This document shows, piece by piece, positions 31,231 through 38,512 of a stretch of 47,668 nucleotides of DNA. Location: NCBI GenBank assembly GCA_902826685.1, contig CADEFT010000043.1, positions 1 through 47,668 of the forward strand. Direction: 5' to 3'. Every line of letters starts with the position of its first letter. The first letter of the stretch is position 1. The notes under the pieces are model-generated. The model was not told the origin of the DNA. It did no database searches and was given only the letters and a program-made list of their open reading frames with translations. Source of the DNA: an uncultured Acidobacteriota bacterium. Its GTDB lineage: Bacteria > Acidobacteriota > Terriglobia > Bryobacterales > Bryobacteraceae. A program made the translations under genes and the position numbers.

Positions 31231-32194
31231 CGCCCGATTCGGCCTGCGACGGAAAGATCACGTATCCGGTGACGCCATCCTTGTTGAGATCGGTGACCAC
31301 CAGATCGTGGCGCAAGGTTTTCTCGCCGGCGTAAAAGGCGATGGTCTGCAGCACGCTTTCATCTCTCAGCCAAAGGAACTTGCCGCTTTCGACCAACTGC
31401 AGCCATCCGGCGAAGCGTCGGTGGCCGATGTCGGTTTTGGCGATATGCAGCAGGATGCCGGGGGCGACCTCAAGAGAGCGTCCGCGAATGGCTTCAAAAC
31501 GGGTACGCGGGCGGTTCTGGAAACTGGTGGCCTCGGCGGCGGCCCGGCGGCCGGTCTGTTCGATCTGCCGCTGCAGGTGCTGCTCCCCGACGCGCGCGTC
31601 CTGGCTGGCGGAGGCGAGGCGCGAACTGAGGTCGGCCACCTGCCGCTTCAACTGGTCGTTTTGCTGGGCCAACTGCTGTTCGAGCGCGGTGGTGCGGGCG
31701 GCCTCGGCGCGCTGCGTGCTCTCGAGGTGAGTCACGCGCGCATCGGTCGTCGCCTGGCGCGCATTGGTGGCAAGCAGGTCCCGGCGCAAGGCGACGCCGA
31801 CGGTCTGAATGTTCTGCTTGGCCAGATTGAGGCCGTTCAGCACACGCTGATCCACGCCTCCCATTCGCTCGCGAAGGCTTTCCATCCCGGCCGGAATGCC
31901 GGCCACCTTCTGCTCGATGGACGCCACGCGGCCGCTCAGCACATCGAACAGGCCGGGCAGGGAAGTGAGCTTGCTCAATGCGTCGCCCTGCCGGTTCAGA
32001 CGCGGATAGACGCTGTAGAAGCCGTAGGCGCCGGCGGCGGCGAGCGCGGCCAGCGAAAGCCAGATGGCGGCGCGGGATCTGGGGCGGCGCGGTACTTCGT
32101 AAAGCTGCTCCAAGGGGCGGCGGGTGGTCCAGGGTGTGGCACTGAGCGGATCGGCTTGTTCCCGTTTCTCGTCAATAATCGATGGCATTGGCAT
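31217..32194 (-). CDS. Membrane-anchored coiled-coil protein of unknown function
   Basis: A 325-residue protein that I do not recognise. A cytoplasmic N-terminus (MPMPSIIDEKREQ to about residue 44) is followed by one transmembrane helix (RAAIWLSLAALAAAGAYGFYSVY). Then come about 150 residues of heptad-type coiled coil (GRVASIEQKVAGIPAGMESLRERM, ATTDARVTHLESTQRAEAA, LEQQLAQQNDQLKRQVADL). The C-terminal about 80 residues are globular and beta-rich (GILLHIAKTDIGHRRFAGWLQL, then DLVVTDLNKDGVTGYVIFP). ATG 32194 is chosen because GAGGAG lies 9 nt upstream; the frame stays open further upstream without support. It lies 120 bp downstream of kup on the same strand and converges with the GT4 gene. A scaffold or envelope role is a guess. 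Confidence 0.7.
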   Translation of the reverse strand: MPMPSIIDEKREQADPLSATPWTTRRPLEQLYEVPRRPRSRAAIWLSLAALAAAGAYGFYSVYPRLNRQGDALSKLTSLPGLFDVLSGRVASIEQKVAGIPAGMESLRERMGGVDQRVLNGLNLAKQNIQTVGVALRRDLLATNARQATTDARVTHLESTQRAEAARTTALEQQLAQQNDQLKRQVADLSSRLASASQDARVGEQHLQRQIEQTGRRAAAEATSFQNRPRTRFEAIRGRSLEVAPGILLHIAKTDIGHRRFAGWLQLVESGKFLWLRDESVLQTIAFYAGEKTLRHDLVVTDLNKDGVTGYVIFPSQAESGVSRP

Positions 32195-32314
32195 GAAGAC
32201 ACACTCCTCTTCGGAAGGAATGTCAGCAATTTCCGTACCTTGCCGGTTTCCCCCGCCCGCGGGCGTCAATCCGGCGGCAAGAGCCGTAAAAACACCAGGT
32301 ACCAGGAAATTATT

Positions 32315-34219
32315 TCAGAGGTCCATCTGCGTGCCGATCTCCACCACCTGGCGATGAGGGAGACCGAAGTATTGATCCGCGGCAACCGAGTTGCGCTGCA
32401 GGAAGCCGAAAATGCGCTCCGGCCACTCGCCCATACGGCCGCGGCTGGAGGCGATGAAATTCTCCCGGCCCAGGTAGTAGGTGGAATCTTCCGGTACGAA
32501 CGGGATGCGATGCCGGCGAGTGGCTTCCTCAAGCACGGCCGGAACGGCGGGAAGATCCATGAACCCGTAGCGGATGGTGATGCGATGGAAGCCGTTGGGT
32601 TCGCTGGCATAGCTCCAGCGGTTGGACGCCGGTTCGACCGGGTTGGGCGTGATGTTGACGTGCAGCAGGATCACGTTCTCATGCAGGGAGCGGGAACGTT
32701 CGACGTAGCGCACCAGAATCGGCGGCAGCGAGCGCGGATTGGACGCCATGAAGATGGCCGTGCCCGGGACGCGCGCCACCAGCCGCTCGTCGATGCGTTC
32801 CTGGGCGAACTCGGCGGTGGGGTAGCGGACGGCGTAGCGGATGGCCACCAGCGACCGGCCGCGCGCCCAGATAATCATCACCGTGGCGAAGCCCGCGCCC
32901 ACCAGCACCGGAACCCAGCCGCCATCGAAAAACTTCGACAGATTGGCGAACAGGAACGGCAGGTCGAAACTCAGAAACAGCAGCAGAAGTGGAAGCGCTT
33001 TCGCCACCGGCCAGTTCCAGCTTTCGCGCACCACCAGGTAGTACATGAACGAGGTAATGGCCATGGTGCCGGTGACGGCGATGCCGTAAGCGGCGGCGAG
33101 GGCGGAGGCGGACTTAAAGGTCACCACCAGCAGCAGGCAACCCACGGCGAGCAGCGTGTTGATTTCCGGAATGTAGATCTGGCCTTCGGTGTGGTGGGCG
33201 GTGTGTCTCACCGTCAGGCGCGGGAAATAGCCGAGCAGCATCGCCTGGCGGGTGAGCGAGAATGCGCCGGAGATGAGCGCCTGCGACGCGATCACGGCGG
33301 CGGCGCTTGAAAGCAGCACCAGCGCGTAAGTGGGCCATCCGGCGGGCGCCTGCGCGAAGAACGGATTGGCCGCGGCGCGCGGATCGGCGAGCACCAATGC
33401 ACCCTGGCCGAGATAGTTCAGCAGCAGGCTGGGCATGGCGCAGAACAGCCAGGCCGTGCGGATGGGCGCGATTCCGAAATGTCCCATATCGGCGAAGAGA
33501 GCCTCGCCGCCGGTTACCGCCAGCACGACCGAAGCCAGGATATGAAGGCTGTTGCCGCCATGATGGAGCAGATATTCCACCGCGTAGTGAGGCGAGAGCG
33601 CCTGCAGGATCGCGGGATGGTGCATCACGTTCCAGAGGCCCAGCACGGCGAGGGTGGCGAACCACGCCAGCATGACCGGGCCAAACAGTTTTCCCACGGT
33701 TCCCGTGCCGCGGCTCTGGATGGCGAACAGACCCACGAGAATGACGACCGAGACCGGAACGACGTAAGCGGTGAGGCGCTCATCGGCCACCCCTAAGCCT
33801 TCCACCGCGCCCAGAACGGAGATGGCCGGTGTAATGATGCCGTCGCCGTAGAGCAGCGACGCGCCCACGATGGCGAGCGCGGCCAGGGGCTGAATGCGTC
33901 CGTGCGTGGACGTGCGCAACTTACCCGGCACCAGCGCGAGCAAGGCGAAAATGCCGCCTTCCCCCTTATTGTCGGCGCGCATGATGAAGACCAGGTACTT
34001 GACGGTAACCACCATCGTCATCGACCAGAAGATGAGCGACAGCAGGCCGAACAGATCGACGTGGGTAACCTTGTCGCCGCCCGCCGCGTGCACGCATTCC
34101 TTCAGCGTGTAAAGCGGGCTGGTGCCGATATCGCCGAACACCACGCCAAGGGCGCCCAGGGTCAGGGTCCGAAAACTCGTCGAGGAGGTGTGGGAGTGGC
34201 CGTGACCGGGCTCAGACAT
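32315..34219 (-). CDS. kup: Kup-family potassium uptake protein
   Basis: A 634-residue KUP/HAK/KT transporter that brings K+ into the cell with H+. Signature segments are LTLGALGVVFGDIGTSPLYTLKEC (start of TM1), FLMRADNKGEGGIFALLAL (the GEGG motif), and GGEALFADMGHFG. About twelve transmembrane helices and a C-terminal cytoplasmic region (RVPGTAIFMASNPRSLPPIL, HENVILLHVNITPNPV) complete it. The length is normal. The His-rich N-terminus (HGHSHTSS) may be of no special meaning. It is inserted, in opposite orientation, between two parts of a polysaccharide locus, and is divergent from the Wzz-like gene. No kdp-like riboswitch or ydaO element is obvious in the 159-bp gap. Confidence 0.96.
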   Translation of the reverse strand: MSEPGHGHSHTSSTSFRTLTLGALGVVFGDIGTSPLYTLKECVHAAGGDKVTHVDLFGLLSLIFWSMTMVVTVKYLVFIMRADNKGEGGIFALLALVPGKLRTSTHGRIQPLAALAIVGASLLYGDGIITPAISVLGAVEGLGVADERLTAYVVPVSVVILVGLFAIQSRGTGTVGKLFGPVMLAWFATLAVLGLWNVMHHPAILQALSPHYAVEYLLHHGGNSLHILASVVLAVTGGEALFADMGHFGIAPIRTAWLFCAMPSLLLNYLGQGALVLADPRAAANPFFAQAPAGWPTYALVLLSSAAAVIASQALISGAFSLTRQAMLLGYFPRLTVRHTAHHTEGQIYIPEINTLLAVGCLLLVVTFKSASALAAAYGIAVTGTMAITSFMYYLVVRESWNWPVAKALPLLLLFLSFDLPFLFANLSKFFDGGWVPVLVGAGFATVMIIWARGRSLVAIRYAVRYPTAEFAQERIDERLVARVPGTAIFMASNPRSLPPILVRYVERSRSLHENVILLHVNITPNPVEPASNRWSYASEPNGFHRITIRYGFMDLPAVPAVLEEATRRHRIPFVPEDSTYYLGRENFIASSRGRMGEWPERIFGFLQRNSVAADQYFGLPHRQVVEIGTQMDL

Positions 34220-34378
34220 GTAATCCCTTCAGTGTAACGGACGGGAGGGGGGAGGACCGGGGTACCCGGGCTCGGGCCATGGTTCGAACGAGTGTACTGC
34301 GAAGGTAGATGGCCCTGGTTTGGTACTTCCGCGCCGTTGTGGCCATGGTAGACCGGCGGATACGCTCAAGACGTCAAC

Positions 34379-35794
34379 ATGACTCACAAAAGCCTATCTC
34401 AAATTCCGGTCCGGACCATACCGTCGCTGGTGGAAACCGCCGACGTGGTGTTCCGGAATACGAGAGTGCTGGCGGGCATGGCTACGGCGATTACCCTAGG
34501 CGCGCTCCTTTACATCGCTGCTTATCCGGCGTCTTACCGGTCCGAGGCTCTGCTATTGCTGCGGACCGACCGGGCGGGCGCGATTCTCAACGCTTCCGTT
34601 CCAGGCGCCGCGGCGCCGGCGCGGATTACCGAAACCGATATTCGAACCGAAGTGGAACTGCTGCAAAGCCGCGACATGCTCGAAAGGGCGGTGCGCGGGG
34701 CGGGTCTGATTTCGATAGAAAGCAAGAACCGCGGTGAGATGGAGGAGATCCTGGCGCGCGTGAGCAAGGCGTTGACGGTGACCGCCATCGCCAAGGCCGA
34801 CATGATCCGGCTCGAATACCGCAGCCGCAGCCGCTCCGAGGGCGCGCACTTTCTGCATGAATTGACGCGGGTCCACCAGGATCGCTACGTGACGCTGCGC
34901 ACCGGGGCCAAGCTCAAGATGTTTGAGGAAGAGGCGGACCGGCTCAGCGCGGAACTGAAGGAAAAGCAGAAAGAGCTTTCCGAGTATCAGAGATCCAGCG
35001 ATGTGCATTCGCTTTCCGAACAGCGGTCTCTGCTGCTTGGGAAGATGGCCGCGACCGAATCGCAATTGCGCGAGACGGAGCTGCGCAAGATCGAAGGCCA
35101 GCAACGGGCGTCGCGCATCGGCGAACTGATGGCCAGGTTGCCCCAGCGGTTGACGACCGAAGTGCGGCGGGTCCCTAATCAATATTCGATCGAACGGCTG
35201 CGGACGCTGCTGGTGGAACTGGAAAACAGGCACGCCGACGCCGACCAGATCGAGCGGACGCGGAAGGCGTTGAATGACGCGGCGGCGGGGCATTCGGTGG
35301 AGGAATCGTCGAATGTGAATCCGGCGCGGCAGACGCTTGAGAGCGAACTGGCGCGGACGCAGCTCGACGAGTCGGCGGTGGGGGCGCGGATGTCGAAGCT
35401 CGGTTCGCTGCTGGCGAAATACAAAAAGGAACTCGACGATCTGGAGTCGTCGACGGCGGGTTACGAGACACTCACGCGGGAAACGCGGGAACTCGAAGAT
35501 CGCTATCAGTTGAACGCCCGCAAGGCGGAGGAAGTACGGATTCAAACCACGCTCGACGACCGGCGCATTACCAACGTGGTTCTGGCGCAGGAGCCGCAGG
35601 TTCCCAGCCACCGGGAAGCGGGGTTTTACTGGCTGGCGGCGGCCGTCTGGGCCGCGGCGATGGTGTTGACATTTGGCGGGCTGGTGTGGGCCGGGCGGAA
35701 ACGCAAGACGTTCTTCACGCCGGGCAGCCTGGAAGCATTTGCTGGAATCCCGGTGCTGGGAACGGTGCCGCTCGACAGGAGAGTGATCGCATGA
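34379..35794 (+). CDS. Wzz/GumC-type polysaccharide co-polymerase
   Basis: A 471-residue inner-membrane protein with two transmembrane helices (about 34-53, VLAGMATAITLGALLYIAAY, and about 421-443, AGFYWLAAAVWAAAMVLTF) that flank a long periplasmic coiled coil (FEEEADRLSAELKEKQKELSEYQR and later ARTQLDESAVGARMSKLGSLLAKYKKEL). This is the layout of chain-length regulators in exopolysaccharide systems of the PEP-CTERM type. The C-terminal SLEAFAGIPVLGTVPL is typical of the segment that links to the cytoplasmic kinase partner. The stop codon overlaps the start of the next, kinase-like gene (ATGA). It lies in an exopolysaccharide region with glycosyltransferases. No ribosome-binding site is clear before the ATG. 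Confidence 0.85.
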   Translation: MTHKSLSQIPVRTIPSLVETADVVFRNTRVLAGMATAITLGALLYIAAYPASYRSEALLLLRTDRAGAILNASVPGAAAPARITETDIRTEVELLQSRDMLERAVRGAGLISIESKNRGEMEEILARVSKALTVTAIAKADMIRLEYRSRSRSEGAHFLHELTRVHQDRYVTLRTGAKLKMFEEEADRLSAELKEKQKELSEYQRSSDVHSLSEQRSLLLGKMAATESQLRETELRKIEGQQRASRIGELMARLPQRLTTEVRRVPNQYSIERLRTLLVELENRHADADQIERTRKALNDAAAGHSVEESSNVNPARQTLESELARTQLDESAVGARMSKLGSLLAKYKKELDDLESSTAGYETLTRETRELEDRYQLNARKAEEVRIQTTLDDRRITNVVLAQEPQVPSHREAGFYWLAAAVWAAAMVLTFGGLVWAGRKRKTFFTPGSLEAFAGIPVLGTVPLDRRVIA

Positions 35795-36423
35795 ACGCGC
35801 TAATGGAACGTGGTACCGGCTCGACGATTGAAATCCGGCGGCGGCTGGAGCTCGAAAAAGGCCCCAATCTGCAGCCTTTGATCGAACGGATGGGTGCAGG
35901 CCGGGTGCGCAACCGGAGCGGAGTGTTCGCCGTAACGGCGGTGCGCAAGGGCCGCGGCACGACGCACGTGACGCGGCTGGTGTCGCAGGAACTGGCGGCA
36001 TCCTATAGGGCGGAGACGCTGGTGCTGACGCTCGACGAACTGCTGCGGCTGCCGTATCCACCGCGGGCGAAGGACACCAGCCTGCTTCACGAGTGGAGCC
36101 CGAAATCCTGGTCGCCGGTGGCTTCGGCGCTGATGAAGCATCCCTGCCCGATGGACAAGCTGCCGATCCGCATCGCGGAGTTGCGGGAATGGGGCGGCGC
36201 GTATGTGCTGATCGACTGTCCGGCGCTTGAAGAGGGCGCGGCGGCCATCGCCACGGCCACCTATACCGACGGCGCCGTATTGACGGTGGCGGCGGGAGAA
36301 AGTGAACGGGCCGAAGTCGAGTCGGCGATCCGGTCGTTCCGCAACTCCGAAACACCGCTGCTCGGAATGGTTCTCAACAAGCGCACCTATGCGATTCCCC
36401 GGTCGATCTTTCGTTGGCTGTAA
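35791..36423 (+). CDS. BY-kinase-like ATPase with degenerate P-loop
   Basis: A 210-residue relative of CpsD/CapB/EpsD tyrosine autokinases, placed directly after the Wzz-like gene as in those systems. The fold is visible as GVFAVTAVRKGRGTTHVTRLVSQELA (strand and P-loop region), AETLVLTLDELLRLPYPP (Walker A' region), and GGAYVLIDCPALEEG (Walker B, Asp kept). The P-loop reads RKGRGTT where the family has GEGKST, so the catalytic Lys is lost, and the Tyr cluster at the C-terminus is absent. It may be a pseudokinase that only partners with the Wzz-like protein. The start ATG overlaps the upstream stop codon (ATGA). Kinase activity is unlikely; structural regulation is inferred. Confidence 0.75.
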   Translation: MNALMERGTGSTIEIRRRLELEKGPNLQPLIERMGAGRVRNRSGVFAVTAVRKGRGTTHVTRLVSQELAASYRAETLVLTLDELLRLPYPPRAKDTSLLHEWSPKSWSPVASALMKHPCPMDKLPIRIAELREWGGAYVLIDCPALEEGAAAIATATYTDGAVLTVAAGESERAEVESAIRSFRNSETPLLGMVLNKRTYAIPRSIFRWL

Positions 36424-36557
36424 ATGAAAACCTGCAGAAGGCGAGAGCCGGTGCCCACCGGGCGGCGGCTCCCTAAAATCGGGCCGCGCCTGCGCTGCCG
36501 GAAGCGAAAGCCTTCGGAAACGCGGAAACAGGCGCCGCGATCCAACAAGGACCAAGG

Positions 36558-37691
36558 ATGACGATTCTATACATCATCGGCAGGACCGGAGACGGCATGG
36601 CGCCGGAATACGTGCTGGACCTGGTGCGCGGCTTCGCCAGCCAATTCGAGATTCACATCGCATCGCCGGGGGAAAGCGTCTTTACGGCCAAAGCGGCCCA
36701 TGCGGGTGCGCGGTGCCATGCGGTGCCGGAACTCGATTGGGCGCGCAGTCCGTGGCGCGCTTTTCAGGCGGTAGGGCGGCTCGGCGAACTGGCCACCCGG
36801 ATCGGGGCGGAACTGCTAGACGCGCACGATTCGAAAGTGGGTTTTCTGGCTCATCGCGCCGGTGAGCGGCTTGGGATTCCCGTCGTATACACTGCCCACG
36901 AATGGCTGCGGCACGATTCGGGCGGAGCGCTGCGCTCGCCGGGCGCGCTGCTCGATTGGATGGCGGCCCGTTCTTCCACCTGTGCCATCGCCGGTTCGAG
37001 CCGGGCGCATCGGGCGATGATGCGCCGCGGCATCGACCCGTTCCGGACGATGACGATTCACCGCGGCGCCGCCGGGGAAGGCATCCGTGCGATGCCCCCG
37101 CAAACCGCCATGCCCAATCTGGTGGTCCGCTCGAATTTCGATGGAAAGAGCGACGACCGGTTGATTCTCGAAGCCATGGCCGGCGTGGACGCTCCCGCTG
37201 TACTCACCTTCGTGGGCGAAGGCGGTTCGCTCGCCTGGATGCGCGGATTGGCGCACAAGCTGGGCATCGGAAACCGCGTCCGCTTTCTGCCGGCGGCGAT
37301 GGAACTGGCGCAGGTTCTGAGCCGGTCGCATGGCTTGGTGTGGCTCGGCCGCGCCGCATCGGAAACGCCAGGTCCGGTGCTCGAGGCCATGCGCGCCGGA
37401 TTGCCGATGGTGGCCATCGACTCGGGCGTGGTCCATGAAGCCATCACCAATGGCGAGAACGGCTACCTGGTTCCGGGGGGCGATATCGCCGGTTTACGGA
37501 ATGCACTCTGGGCCCTCGCCGCCGACGCATCGTTACGGAAGCGAATGGGCGAAGCGTCGCGAGTTCGCTTTGAGCAGAATTTCAGTATGGAGCAGATGCT
37601 GGGCAAGACCGAGACGGTCTACGAACTGGCGTGCAGTCTGTCGGGAAACAAGCGCGGCGCCATGAAATCCTTGAGCGCCGCGGCAAGCTGA
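36558..37691 (+). CDS. GT4-family glycosyltransferase
   Basis: A 377-residue GT-B glycosyltransferase. The N-terminal Rossmann half contains ILYIIGRTGDGMAPEYVLDLV (position 2 onward) and AELLDAHDSKVGFLAHRAGERLG. The C-terminal half has APAVLTFVGEGGSLAWMRGLAHKLG and the sugar-nucleotide site LGRAASETPGPVLEAMRAG, with GENGYLVPGGDIAGLRNAL. AAGGACCAAGG directly precedes the ATG. It lies 134 bp after the kinase-like gene, in the same direction, and probably adds a sugar in exopolysaccharide synthesis. The gap (36424-36557) holds two GC-rich hairpins, near 36443-36470 and 36503-36522, but no gene. Specificity is unknown. Confidence 0.88.
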   Translation: MTILYIIGRTGDGMAPEYVLDLVRGFASQFEIHIASPGESVFTAKAAHAGARCHAVPELDWARSPWRAFQAVGRLGELATRIGAELLDAHDSKVGFLAHRAGERLGIPVVYTAHEWLRHDSGGALRSPGALLDWMAARSSTCAIAGSSRAHRAMMRRGIDPFRTMTIHRGAAGEGIRAMPPQTAMPNLVVRSNFDGKSDDRLILEAMAGVDAPAVLTFVGEGGSLAWMRGLAHKLGIGNRVRFLPAAMELAQVLSRSHGLVWLGRAASETPGPVLEAMRAGLPMVAIDSGVVHEAITNGENGYLVPGGDIAGLRNALWALAADASLRKRMGEASRVRFEQNFSMEQMLGKTETVYELACSLSGNKRGAMKSLSAAAS

Positions 37692-37706
37692 GGAACAGGG
37701 GAGTCG

Positions 37707-38333
37707 CTACGACCGGCGGCGCATGGCCACCAGAGCCAGACCCGAGAGCAGCAATCCGATGGAAGCCGGCTCCGGCGTGTCCACGTCGGCCGCCAGCGCC
37801 GACGCATCCAGATTGACGTCGTCGAGAAGGATACCCACGTTATCGCCCCCGGCATGATCGAACACGATGGCCCCGGACGAACCGTCGCCGGTGACCTGGA
37901 TCGTGTAGGCCTTCCAGGTGTAAGCGGCCGTGTTCGCCAGAACGATCGTCTGAGTGCCCAGACTGCCGAGAGACACCGTTACCTCGTCGAAGTCGCTGGC
38001 GATGTCAAAACCGCGCTGGTTTTCCGAGAGGTAAAAGGTCAGGGTATAAGTGATGCCGGCGGCGAAGTTGAAGTTCTGGCTTTGGATGCGGCCGCCGAGG
38101 CGCGTCGTGCCATCCAAATCGAGGCAATTGGATCCGCTGTAGCAGCCGAGGATCCATGTCGTGTCCACAACGTCCACGCTCTGACGCGTGAGGCCCCATT
38201 TGCTGGGAGTGGCGTTGAGACCGATCGCGTCGGACTCGAAACCATCGGAAAAAATCGATATGGCGAACGAGGACTGAAACGAGAGCAGGGCGAGAGCGGC
38301 TATCTGTGAGCCGTTCTTCAAAAATTTGAGCAC
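37707..38333 (-). CDS. PEP-CTERM-anchored secreted protein
   Basis: A 208-residue exported protein with the PEP-CTERM sorting tail TPEPASIGLLLSGLALVAMRRRS: Pro-Glu-Pro, a hydrophobic helix and a basic end. Exosortase recognises such tails to attach proteins to extracellular polysaccharide in some bacteria. The signal peptide is KNGSQIAALALLSFQSSFA. The middle resembles choice-of-anchor/DUF642-like beta-sandwich domains (FSDGFESD, SVDVVDTTW, CLDLDGT, GITYTLTFYLSENQRG, ILLDDVNL). The GTG start is used because GGAGG lies 5 nt upstream. It sits next to a polysaccharide locus, as expected; the exosortase gene itself is not in the window. Its ligand is unknown. Confidence 0.87.
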   Translation of the reverse strand: MLKFLKNGSQIAALALLSFQSSFAISIFSDGFESDAIGLNATPSKWGLTRQSVDVVDTTWILGCYSGSNCLDLDGTTRLGGRIQSQNFNFAAGITYTLTFYLSENQRGFDIASDFDEVTVSLGSLGTQTIVLANTAAYTWKAYTIQVTGDGSSGAIVFDHAGGDNVGILLDDVNLDASALAADVDTPEPASIGLLLSGLALVAMRRRS

Positions 38334-38512
38334 AAGGCCTCCAATGAAGCATTAACCACGAGGTGGAAAAGTTGTACTTTCCCGGACACTCTAAGGTTGG
38401 TTTTAGCCATGCTACCACAAAAGCGCTCAGGGTGGAGGGGAAAAGCACGGACAAATGTGGGTATGGAAGTCGTAGGACCCACTGAAGCGGTGGCACTAGT
38501 ATCCTGTATGGG

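Noticed and set aside
31208..33310. 700-codon plus-strand frame opposite the coiled-coil and kup genes
   Set aside because: It spans two real genes on the other strand and the kup frame has unmistakable KUP motifs.
38334..38512. Sigma-54 promoter for the PEP-CTERM gene or the hydrolase
   Set aside because: TGGCAC at 38491 is a good -24 half, but the matching -12 GC element is absent on the plus strand, and no pair was found on the minus strand.
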